Source: Wohlfahrtiimonas larvae_A (GTDB lineage Bacteria > Pseudomonadota > Gammaproteobacteria > Cardiobacteriales > Wohlfahrtiimonadaceae). From it: a DNA stretch of 64,000 nt. A program made the translations under genes and the position numbers. The notes under the pieces are model-generated. The model was not told the origin of the DNA. It worked only from the letters and a program-made list of their open reading frames with translations, and made no database searches. Every line of letters starts with the position of its first letter. Position 1 is the stretch's first letter. Positions 8,889 through 16,535 of this stretch are shown here, one piece after another. The stretch is taken from assembly GCA_040394195.1 (NCBI GenBank), contig JBEBSR010000003.1, positions 1 through 64,000 of the forward strand, read 5' to 3'.

Positions 8889-9398
8889 TTAGGTCACAGC
8901 AGGTGTTTGTAATCTGCGTGCTTGATAGAATCTCTGTTTCCAGTATTTTTCATCTAATGATGAGGTCATTACGCCACGTGATGTAGATGCATGAATAAAT
9001 TGATTATTGCCATTATAGATACCTACATGTAAACCGCTACCACCGCGCCAATTAGTTTTGAAGAATACTAAATCACCTGGCTTTAAGTTTTCTTTAGCAA
9101 TTTTAACGCCTTGAGATGTTTGTGCGATTGTAGTGCGTGGTAATGCGATATCAAATTTATCATTGAATGTGCGTTGTACAAAAGCAGAGCAGTCTATGCC
9201 ATTCAATGAATCACCACCGAGCCTATAGGGTGTACCTTTCCATTGTTTAAGCTGTTTTTTAAGTTCCGTTGTAACAACCAAGTTATCTCTTAACTGGGCA
9301 TGACGTGCTATAGAATCTTTTGATGAACTGTTCTTGCTTGTCGAAGCGCAACCCGTCGCAAGTATAGTCAACATCATAATGGCTAATGTTTTTTTCAT
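8889..9398 (-). CDS. NlpC/P60 family lipoprotein (peptidoglycan endopeptidase, MepS/Spr type)
   Basis: 169-residue outer-membrane-type lipoprotein. The signal peptide ends in lipobox LATGC (Cys17), and the start at 9398 places MKK directly before the hydrophobic core; the longer reading adds 12 residues incompatible with a signal peptide. The NlpC/P60 catalytic triad is visible: Cys70 in DCSAF, His124 in LHVGIY and His136 in FIHAS. The enzyme should cut D-Glu-mDAP cross-links during envelope growth. It stands alone; its closest E. coli counterparts are Spr/MepS and NlpC, and I do not choose between them. Confidence 0.9.
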   Translation of the reverse strand: MKKTLAIMMLTILATGCASTSKNSSSKDSIARHAQLRDNLVVTTELKKQLKQWKGTPYRLGGDSLNGIDCSAFVQRTFNDKFDIALPRTTIAQTSQGVKIAKENLKPGDLVFFKTNWRGGSGLHVGIYNGNNQFIHASTSRGVMTSSLDEKYWKQRFYQARRLQTPAVT

Positions 9399-9487
9399 AG
9401 AATAGTCGTCAATAATAGAGTGAGATTTTTGCATTATAGATCAGGAATGGCTTCCTGATCTATACCGTTTTTATATATTTTTATTTA

Positions 9488-10411
9488 TTATGACGAAGAA
9501 TTTTGAGAAGTAAAGTCATAATCGGTTTCTTGGTACACAAAATAGTTGAGCCAATTTTGGAAAAAGATGCTAGAAGCACTGATCCATCTAGTTTGTATGG
9601 CTTTTTCAGGATTATCATCGACAAAATAATTACATGGCACAACGGTTGATCCTTGTGCTAAGTCACGCTGATATTCCAATAAAAGTGTCTCTTTATAGTA
9701 TTCAGGGTGCCCACTCATGAATAATTGGCGACCATTTTTGCTAGAGACAATATGAATGCCTGCTTCTTTTGAGCTTGCAATTACTTCTAAATCAGGATGG
9801 TTACGAATCGCATCAGGATCACTTTCCGTATTGCGTGATTGTGGTACATAGAAGACATCATCAATGCCAATCAATAACTGAGAATCTTCTTTTTCTTTAA
9901 TATGAGGAAATACGCCTGTTAATTTTTCAGGGAAAGTGTGCTTATCGATATCATAGAAATATTTCAATGCAGCCTGGCTTCCCCAGCAAATATATAAAGA
10001 AGTGAAGACATGCTCTTTGCTCCAATCGAATATTTTAGAGAGCTCATCCCAATATGTTACATCTTCAAATTTTAGTAATTCGATGGGTGCACCTGTGATG
10101 ATCATGCCATCGAAATACTGGTCTTTAATATCATCGAAATAACTATAGAAAGTATCTAAATGAGCCTGTTTGGTATTTTTTGAGATATGGCTTTCAATTG
10201 CCATTAAAGTGATATCCACTTGTAATGTACCATTACTGAGTTTACTTAATAATTGAGTTTCAGCAGTAATTTTATCAGGCATTAAATTTAAGATACAAAT
10301 CTTAATAGGGCGGATGTCTTGTTTTTGAGCACGCTCTGAATTCATCACAAATATTCCGTGATCTTTTAAAATTTGGGTTGCAGGTAAATCTTCTGGGATA
10401 ACAACAGGCAT
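9488..10411 (-). CDS. metA: homoserine O-acyltransferase (MetA family, residues predict acetyl-CoA use)
   Basis: First committed step of methionine synthesis: acylation of homoserine, cytosolic. The start at 10411 (MPVVIPEDLP) is fixed by AGGAGA eight bases upstream and gives 307 residues. Catalytic Cys142 (ICWGSQ), His235 and Glu237 (GHPEY) sit at the same numbers as in E. coli MetA. Residue 111 is Glu (GAPIE), whereas succinyl-CoA-specific E. coli MetA has Gly; Glu111 has been tied to acetyl-CoA specificity in the family. The product is therefore probably O-acetylhomoserine. The upstream leader carries an intrinsic terminator, suggesting attenuation. Confidence 0.95.
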   Translation of the reverse strand: MPVVIPEDLPATQILKDHGIFVMNSERAQKQDIRPIKICILNLMPDKITAETQLLSKLSNGTLQVDITLMAIESHISKNTKQAHLDTFYSYFDDIKDQYFDGMIITGAPIELLKFEDVTYWDELSKIFDWSKEHVFTSLYICWGSQAALKYFYDIDKHTFPEKLTGVFPHIKEKEDSQLLIGIDDVFYVPQSRNTESDPDAIRNHPDLEVIASSKEAGIHIVSSKNGRQLFMSGHPEYYKETLLLEYQRDLAQGSTVVPCNYFVDDNPEKAIQTRWISASSIFFQNWLNYFVYQETDYDFTSQNSSS

Positions 10412-10437
10412 ATTTTTCTCCTCAAATATAATATCCA

Positions 10438-10471
10438 TAAAAAAAGCCAGAGTGGATATCACTCTGGCTTT
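10438..10471 (-). terminator. intrinsic terminator inside the metA 5' leader
   Basis: Twelve-base-pair stem AAAGCCAGAGTG / CACTCTGGCTTT with a five-base loop. On the minus strand it is followed by seven T residues, so it stops transcripts running toward metA, 27 nt before the metA start codon. Confidence 0.88.
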
Positions 10472-10560
10472 ATAAACTGCAATCAATGGCTTGCTTTAGA
10501 GTGACTCACGTACAGGTTCGAGAGTCACTCAGTGAGCAACTCTCTAAAGCATCATCATTG
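10472..10560 (-). promoter_or_regulatory. structured metA leader, candidate attenuator or riboswitch (or small RNA)
   Basis: Reading toward metA, GCTTTAGAG (10550-10542) pairs with CTCTAAAGC (10501-10493), enclosing a second perfect pairing of GTGACTC (10528-10522) with GAGTCAC (10507-10501). The two helices compete for base 10501, and the CACTCT stretch there could instead pair with AGAGTG in the 5' arm of the downstream terminator, which would give an antiterminator. I recognise no known SAM-riboswitch core, MetJ box or leader peptide. An sRNA ending at the same terminator is the alternative. Confidence 0.55.
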
Positions 10561-10902
10561 GTTGAAATTTAGTTGTGTTCATATTGTCTTAGTTCTCGAA
10601 TTAACGTATACCACATCAAATCATTTAACCATAATTGTGTCAAGTGTTATGTTTTTCTTCTATGTATGTCTATACATATTGAGAATGTAGTTTTAATGTA
10701 ATGTTGTGATATTAATAATATTTTTTTAAATGTCATCTAAAACATAGTGTTATCTTTATAAAAATGTAATGACAAACAAATTAAGTGTGATAGTATCCGA
10801 ATTAGGTAATGAAGACTAATAAAGTGCCACATTAATAATAGAGCATTCATGTTCATACCTTATCTGAGGATCTTAATAACTTGTTGTACATAGGAGGATA
10901 AT
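10561..10902. other. AT-rich intergenic region between metA leader and yjiH-like gene
   Basis: Very AT-rich stretch without a credible ORF. It should contain the divergent promoters for the metA leader and the downstream membrane-protein gene. No clear operator palindrome was found. Confidence 0.6.
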
Positions 10903-12240
10903 ATGGATGCTGCCGTTAAAGAAGTAGCGACCAAAAGTCGTAATATCAGTGCTTGGACGCTGATTAAAATATTTTTATTGAGTTCAATCGGTATTGTCAT
11001 GTTTTTCTTATCCATCGACATTGGTGGTAAAGAAACAATATTGATCGATCATATTGCGAGTTTTGTCATTGTAGATTTACGCCCAGCAGCGCTTACATTA
11101 ATACTACTAATTATGGCTTATGGTGCTTTTTCACCTTATATCACAGGTAAATTTAAAAACTCTGTGAGTGAAATGATTTTCTCTGTTTTTAAAGTTATTG
11201 GTTTCATTTTAGGCGTATTATATCTCACAGGATATGCTCCTGAATGGGCAATGAAGCCTGATATGCTGCCTTTCTTATTTGAAAAATTAGCGTTATCCGT
11301 AGGGTTATTGATTCCTGTTGGCGCAATCGCATTAACATTCTTAATTGGTTTTGGGTTGTTGGAATTTGTTTCTGTATTCATGGAAAAATTGATGCGCCCA
11401 TTATTCAGAACACCAGGTGCTTCTGCAATTGATGCAGTTGCATCATTTGTGGGAAGTTATTCTATTGGTTTATTAATTACAGATCGTGTTTATAAACAAG
11501 GTAAATATTCTCATCGTGAAGCAGTTATTGTTGCGACAGGATTCTCTACAGTTTCTGCAACATTCATGATCATTGTTGCTAAAACATTGGGCTTAATGGA
11601 ATATTGGAACTTTTATTTCTGGAGTACATTTTTTGTGACATTTGCAGTGACATCTATCACTGTATATTTACCGCCAATCAGTTTATTTGATAACGTTGCA
11701 AAAGATCCATTGCCAGAACCACCTAAAACTGAAAAATTTAAACATGCTGCTCAATTAGGCATAGAACAATATGAACGTAATCCTAATGTTTTGAAATTGA
11801 TTTGGGCTAACTTGAAAGATGGTTTAGCTATGTCATCAGTTGTTGCACCTTCTATTTTAGCGATTGGTTTTATTGGCTTAGTATTGTCAAAATATACTCC
11901 AATTTTTGAGTGGTTTGGTGTTGTGTTGAAGCCATTCTTATGGATGACAGGTTTTGAAAATGCTCAGCAATATAGTGGAGCATTGGCATCAGGCTTAGCT
12001 GAAATGTTCTTGCCTTCAATTTTATTAAAAGATGCTGATTTATCTATTCGTTTTATCACAGCTGTAACGACAGTGGGTAGTGTATTATTCTTCTCAGGTA
12101 GTATTCCTTGTATTTTAGCAACATCAGTGCGAATTAAGATTTGGCACTTAATTTTATTGTGGTTCATTCGCACAGTATTATGTTTATTAATGTCAAGTGT
12201 AGTATTTAGGATAGGTATTGCTATGGGATGGTTAGGTTAA
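10903..12240 (+). CDS. YjiH-family membrane protein with nucleoside-recognition (Gate) domain
   Basis: 445-residue polytopic inner-membrane protein with about ten hydrophobic helices. The central GASAIDAVASFVGSYSIG and the repeated TVSATFMI / TTVGSVLFFSG stretches are typical of the nucleoside-recognition (Gate) fold seen in YjiH-type proteins and spore-maturation SpmA/B. The transported solute is unknown for the family; nucleoside transport is suggested only by domain name. AGGAGG nine bases before the ATG gives a confident start. It is a monocistron with its own terminator. Confidence 0.8.
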   Translation: MDAAVKEVATKSRNISAWTLIKIFLLSSIGIVMFFLSIDIGGKETILIDHIASFVIVDLRPAALTLILLIMAYGAFSPYITGKFKNSVSEMIFSVFKVIGFILGVLYLTGYAPEWAMKPDMLPFLFEKLALSVGLLIPVGAIALTFLIGFGLLEFVSVFMEKLMRPLFRTPGASAIDAVASFVGSYSIGLLITDRVYKQGKYSHREAVIVATGFSTVSATFMIIVAKTLGLMEYWNFYFWSTFFVTFAVTSITVYLPPISLFDNVAKDPLPEPPKTEKFKHAAQLGIEQYERNPNVLKLIWANLKDGLAMSSVVAPSILAIGFIGLVLSKYTPIFEWFGVVLKPFLWMTGFENAQQYSGALASGLAEMFLPSILLKDADLSIRFITAVTTVGSVLFFSGSIPCILATSVRIKIWHLILLWFIRTVLCLLMSSVVFRIGIAMGWLG

Positions 12241-12270
12241 AATATCACTTCAAGCTTGTATAAATGCAGT

Positions 12271-12305
12271 AGAAGAGCAGTAGGGATATATTGCTCTTCT
12301 TTGTT
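12271..12305 (+). terminator. terminator after the YjiH-family gene
   Basis: AGAAGAGCA / TGCTCTTCT arms followed by a T-rich tail on the plus strand. Confidence 0.8.
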
Positions 12306-12356
12306 TTAATGTAATATACTGTGCATGGTAAATTCATTTTTGATGAAGGAAATAAT

Positions 12357-12827
12357 ATGAAGAAAAATCGTTCAACGGTTGTTATAGTTGCTGCAATCAC
12401 ATTGTTATTGTCAGGTTGTGCATCATCATTGTCAGGTGATAGCTATTCACGTTCTGAAGCTAGACAGGCACAAGCTGTACAAGTGGGCACAGTTGTGGGT
12501 ACTCGTTTAGTGCAAATTGAAGGGACTAAATCAGGCCTTGGCGCTGTAACTGGTGGTGCTTTAGGTGGTGTAGCTGGTAGTGCTGTTGGTGGTGGTAAAG
12601 GCAAAACATTAGCAACAATTGCTGGTGCTGCTGTAGGTGTAATGGCAGGAGCTGCAGCTGAAGAAGGTATCATGCGTACTCAAGGCGTTGAAGTTATGGT
12701 TCGCTTGGATGACACGAACAAAACTCGTGCATATGTCCAAGAAGCTAAAGGCACATCTTTCTACAATGGTCAGCGTGTTCGTATTACAACAACATCAAGT
12801 GGTACAGCTCGCGTAGTACCTTTATAA
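12357..12827 (+). CDS. slyB: glycine-zipper outer-membrane lipoprotein, SlyB/Pcp family
   Basis: 156-residue lipoprotein from the MKK start that follows GAAGGA. Lipobox LLSGC puts the acylated Cys at 21. A glycine-zipper segment of repeated GGxxG/GAxxG motifs fills about 62-105, as in SlyB and Pal cross-reacting lipoproteins, and a small beta-rich C-terminal domain follows. E. coli SlyB is 155 residues, PhoP-regulated, and stabilises outer-membrane proteins. No PhoP box was looked for successfully. The family is clear; orthology to SlyB itself is likely but not proved. Confidence 0.83.
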   Translation: MKKNRSTVVIVAAITLLLSGCASSLSGDSYSRSEARQAQAVQVGTVVGTRLVQIEGTKSGLGAVTGGALGGVAGSAVGGGKGKTLATIAGAAVGVMAGAAAEEGIMRTQGVEVMVRLDDTNKTRAYVQEAKGTSFYNGQRVRITTTSSGTARVVPL

Positions 12828-12844
12828 TTTTTTGAGTAGATAGC

Positions 12845-12882
12845 AAAATCCCCATCTATGTCGACATAGATGGGGATTTTTT
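12845..12882. terminator. long palindromic terminator between slyB and ygiQ
   Basis: A perfect 36-base palindrome centred on GTCGAC with A and T runs at the ends, serving both convergent genes. Confidence 0.9.
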
Positions 12883-12900
12883 ATGAGTCATGCTTTAAAT

Positions 12901-15207
12901 TTATGGCTTCTGTCTAGTCATTCTTTGAGGTCTTGCACTCGAAGGCTTTGTAGATGCTGTTTTGCTAGTTGTAGGCTTACCAAATGTAGATGTGCTTGCC
13001 GATTTCGGGCGAGTGTATACACCTTTTGTTGTAAACGATTGCTGTTGGTGTTTTCTACCCATTCGATTACCTTCACCACCTGCAAGCCCTGTGCCTTTAG
13101 GTTGATACAGTGGAATCAAATGATTCTTGCTATTGCCAATTAAGTCAGCTCTGCCCATTTGTTTCAATGCTTCACGCAATAATGGCCAGTTTTCAGGATC
13201 ATGATAGCGTAAGAATGCTTTATGTAAACGACGATGTTTCAAGCCTTTGGGTGTTAGTACTGTTTCCGAATCTGTTTTCACAGGTTTCAATGGATTCTTT
13301 TCTGAATGGTACATTGCGCCTGCCAATGACATTGGCGTAGGAATGAACGCTTGTACTTGATCAGCACGAAAATCATTACGTTTTAACCACAATGCCAAAT
13401 TCATCATATCTTCATCTGATGTGCCTGGGTGAGCGGCAATGAAGTAAGGAATTAAGTATTGCTTCTTACCAGCTTCTTTACTGAATTTTTCAAACAATAC
13501 TTTGAACTTGTCATAGTTTGTAATGCTTGGCTTCATCATTTTAGCTAAAGGCGCTTCTTCAGTGTGTTCTGGGGCAATTTTTAAATAGCCGCCGACATGA
13601 TGCGTGACTAATTCTTTCACATATTCTTCATCACGAATCGCTAAGTCATAACGTAAACCAGAAGCGATCAAAATTTTCTTCACGCCTTTTACATTACGTG
13701 CTTGACGATAGAGTTCAATCAATGGTTTGTGATTTGTATCTAAATTCTTACAAATATCAGGTGAAACACAAGAGAAGCGACGGCAGTTGTGTTCAATTTG
13801 TGGGTCTTTACATGCTAAACGGTACATATTAGCTGTTGGGCCACCTAAATCTGAAATAACACCTGTAAAACCTTCTGTGCGATCACGAATCTCTTCAATT
13901 TCACGTAAAATAGAGTCTTGTGAACGATTCTGAATGATTCGGCCTTCATGTTCAGTAATAGAACAGAATGAGCAACCACCGAAACAACCACGCATGATAT
14001 TCACTGAGAACTTAATCATTTCCCATGCAGCGATTTTTGCACCTTTGTATTCAGGATGTGGCGCGCGTGAATAAGGTAAATCATAAACACCATCCATTTC
14101 TTTTGTTTCTAAAGGCAATGGTGGTGGATTTACCCAAACATCACGATCACCATGTTGTTGAACTAGTGGACGAGCATTGTATGGGTTGGTTTCTAAATGC
14201 AATAAACGGCTTGTATGTGCATAATAGACTTTATCATTTTTAACTTGATCAAAGCTAGGCAAGCGAATGTAATTAGTTCTGCGTGCTTGCTGTTTTTCTT
14301 CACGTTTTTGATTACGGTCTCTTGGTGTTAAATCTGTACCGCAAGTTGGGGTTTCTGGCTCATTTAATGCTGCATTAAAGCTTGAGTCTTTAGGGAAATT
14401 AGGTGTTTGTTCATTTTCTGAACCAATCACTTGATTGGTATAGGGATTAATCAAAGGTTCAATTTTTCCTACTTCATCCAAAGTTGTGGAGTCTAATTCA
14501 GTTAAACCAAAGTGATTGCGTTGATGTGGCAAATTCAAAGCTGAGCCACGAATATCTAACATGTTACTGATTTTTTCACCTTTTGCTAAGCGGTGAGAAA
14601 TTTCTACTAAGCTACGCTCGCCATTGCCGAATAATAACATGTCAGCACGGGAATCTAGTAGAGCAGAACGGCGAATTTTTTCTGACCAATAATCATAATG
14701 AGCAATGCGGCGAAGAGATGCTTCGATGCCACCCACAATAATTGGCACATCTTTATAGGATTCTTTGGCACGTTGTGAATAGACTAATAATGCACGATCA
14801 GGGCGTTTACCAGAAACATCGCCAGGTGTATAAGCATCATTATGGCGAATTTTACGATCAGATGTGTAATGGTTCACCATGGAATCCATGTTGCCAGCAG
14901 AAATACCAAAATATAAGTTTGGTTTGCCTAACTTCATGAAATCATCTGTATTCTGCCAGTCAGGCTGAGAGATGATACCAACGCGGAAGCCTTGTTCTTC
15001 CAATAAACGGCCTAAGATTGCCATAGCAAAACTAGGGTGATCAACATAGGCATCGCCAGTGATTAAAATAATGTCACAGCTGTCCCACCCGAGCATGTTC
15101 ATTTCATCTCGGCTCATGGGTAAAAATGGTGCTGCGCCAAAGCGTTTTGCCCAATAAGGTTTGTAGGAAAATAGGGATTTGGCTTCGTTGGAAAAAGAAA
15201 AGTTCAT
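12901..15207 (-). CDS. ygiQ: YgiQ family radical SAM protein
   Basis: 768-residue member of the UPF0313/YgiQ radical SAM family. The N-terminal part begins with YWAKRFGAAPFLPMSR and GDAYVDHPSF, as in E. coli YgiQ. A CxxxCxxC cluster motif (Cys408, 412, 415 in RGCFGGCSFCS) binds the 4Fe-4S cluster that cleaves SAM. The last 60 residues are a low-complexity basic Ser/Thr/Pro tail, also typical. The reaction catalysed is not established. It is transcribed alone, with about 150 bases to the divergent methyltransferase gene. Confidence 0.95.
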   Translation of the reverse strand: MNFSFSNEAKSLFSYKPYWAKRFGAAPFLPMSRDEMNMLGWDSCDIILITGDAYVDHPSFAMAILGRLLEEQGFRVGIISQPDWQNTDDFMKLGKPNLYFGISAGNMDSMVNHYTSDRKIRHNDAYTPGDVSGKRPDRALLVYSQRAKESYKDVPIIVGGIEASLRRIAHYDYWSEKIRRSALLDSRADMLLFGNGERSLVEISHRLAKGEKISNMLDIRGSALNLPHQRNHFGLTELDSTTLDEVGKIEPLINPYTNQVIGSENEQTPNFPKDSSFNAALNEPETPTCGTDLTPRDRNQKREEKQQARRTNYIRLPSFDQVKNDKVYYAHTSRLLHLETNPYNARPLVQQHGDRDVWVNPPPLPLETKEMDGVYDLPYSRAPHPEYKGAKIAAWEMIKFSVNIMRGCFGGCSFCSITEHEGRIIQNRSQDSILREIEEIRDRTEGFTGVISDLGGPTANMYRLACKDPQIEHNCRRFSCVSPDICKNLDTNHKPLIELYRQARNVKGVKKILIASGLRYDLAIRDEEYVKELVTHHVGGYLKIAPEHTEEAPLAKMMKPSITNYDKFKVLFEKFSKEAGKKQYLIPYFIAAHPGTSDEDMMNLALWLKRNDFRADQVQAFIPTPMSLAGAMYHSEKNPLKPVKTDSETVLTPKGLKHRRLHKAFLRYHDPENWPLLREALKQMGRADLIGNSKNHLIPLYQPKGTGLAGGEGNRMGRKHQQQSFTTKGVYTRPKSASTSTFGKPTTSKTASTKPSSARPQRMTRQKP

Positions 15208-15357
15208 ATACGGCTAACAAAATGGTGGTAAAGGGCGACATTATACTTTGATTCTGTTGTATTGTCTGATTATTAATAATATATTGAATTTTGATCGTAA
15301 AATTCAAATTATTGCTATAATTGCGCCACATTGTAATCACATAGGATAGTGCAGCCA

Positions 15358-15909
15358 ATGGCACACCCTCGTTTAAAGAAGCACTTGAAGTACATCAATA
15401 GTTTTATCCAATCACCGCGTAGTTTTGGCACATTGATGCCATCTTCACCAGCGTTATGTGAAGCAATGGTAAAATCAGTTGATTGGAATCAAAAATCATT
15501 AGTGATTGCAGAGTTGGGCGCTGGTGATGGTGTTTTAACTCGCCATATCCTTAAAGCTATGCCTGAAGATGCTCAATTGTCAGCTTATGAAATTAATCCA
15601 GCATTCTTTCATGAATTGGAAGAGATTAAAGATTCTCGATTAATAATCAGAAAAGTTTCTGCAGAGATGTTAGATCAGCCTTATCAAGTCATTTTTTCTT
15701 GTTTGCCATTTTTATCGTTACCTTTAAGAGTTTCACTGCGAATCATTAAGGCAACTTTACAAATTTTAGAGCAAACGCAAGGAACTTTTATCCTATTTCA
15801 ATATACTCAGCGTATGGAAAAAGTGTTGTCTCGTTATTTTGAATGGGAACGCAAATTAGTGGTTAAAAATTTTCCGCCTGCTTATGTGTATGTATGCAAA
15901 CCTAAATAA
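15358..15909 (+). CDS. SAM-dependent methyltransferase, phospholipid N-methyltransferase-like
   Basis: 183-residue class-I methyltransferase. The N-terminal FIQSPRSFGTLMPSS stretch and motif I AELGAGDGVL (51-60) resemble the small PmtA-type phosphatidylethanolamine N-methyltransferases and rRNA adenine dimethylases; FSCLPFLSLP replaces the catalytic NxPF-type motif. The ATG at 15358 has AGGAT at good spacing; a GTG nine bases earlier is possible. Phospholipid methylation would make phosphatidylcholine, but the substrate is inferred from family resemblance only. The 3' end overlaps the convergent next gene by eight bases. Confidence 0.72.
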   Translation: MAHPRLKKHLKYINSFIQSPRSFGTLMPSSPALCEAMVKSVDWNQKSLVIAELGAGDGVLTRHILKAMPEDAQLSAYEINPAFFHELEEIKDSRLIIRKVSAEMLDQPYQVIFSCLPFLSLPLRVSLRIIKATLQILEQTQGTFILFQYTQRMEKVLSRYFEWERKLVVKNFPPAYVYVCKPK

Positions 15910-16306
15910 GAAAGTCATATCGTTGATTAGATTGAATTAAATGTTCTTCTAGGTCTTTTGTGTGTTGTTCTTCTAGAGCTTGAATAATTTCTGGGAGATT
16001 CATTGTGCTTTTTGCATTAATGCAGATGGCTTTGAAATCATCAAATCCGCTACGGCGGAAACGCTCTTGCAATAATCTATGATAATGTTTTTCAATATTA
16101 TGTATATGTTTTATTCGTTCATCAGAGAATATCTTACGGGCTGTTTCATTATATTCATCTGATTCAATTAGTTTTGAAAGTTTTATATAATCATTATGTA
16201 AATCAATACATTCTTGAGGGGCATCTGTTCCACTTTGATAATAATAAAGGGCAATAAACATTACTATGACAAACGTAGTAATGGATATGGCAATTTTTTC
16301 AAACAT
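15902..16306 (-). CDS. membrane-anchored hypothetical protein
   Basis: 134-residue protein with one N-terminal hydrophobic helix (about 5-23) and a charged, helical, His/Glu-rich domain with two Cys (34 and about 93). The ATG at 16306 follows GAGGGTG; a GTG nine bases upstream is less likely. There is no lipobox. It is probably an inner-membrane anchor with a periplasmic helical domain. It is more AT-rich than its neighbours and convergent with the methyltransferase gene. No family was recognised. Confidence 0.6.
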   Translation of the reverse strand: MFEKIAISITTFVIVMFIALYYYQSGTDAPQECIDLHNDYIKLSKLIESDEYNETARKIFSDERIKHIHNIEKHYHRLLQERFRRSGFDDFKAICINAKSTMNLPEIIQALEEQHTKDLEEHLIQSNQRYDFLI

Positions 16307-16480
16307 GTGGATCACCCTCTTCTGTTAATATGTTTACATCTTTTAAACAAGTATAAATATAATTATTATTTAATTAGTTATAGAATATTTATGTAAAATT
16401 TATATCATATTTTGTCTGTATAGTCTAAGGATAAATTGAGTAATGATTAACGATAATTAGTTTAAAAACAAATAATAAAT

Positions 16481-16512
16481 AAAAACGGCTTTAAGAAATC
16501 TTAAAGCCGTTT
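16481..16512 (-). terminator. terminator of the pyruvate dehydrogenase operon
   Basis: AAACGGCTTTAAG / CTTAAAGCCGTTT stem with a four-base loop, followed on the minus strand by a T run, directly after lpdA. Confidence 0.9.
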
Positions 16513-16535
16513 ATCAGATACATATTTACAAAGAA

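Noticed and set aside
10493..10550. tRNA-like segment with GGTTCGAG and complementary ends
   Set aside because: It is only 58 bases, lacks D-arm and anticodon-arm pairing and a CCA end, and the pairing is explained better as a leader RNA element on the other strand.
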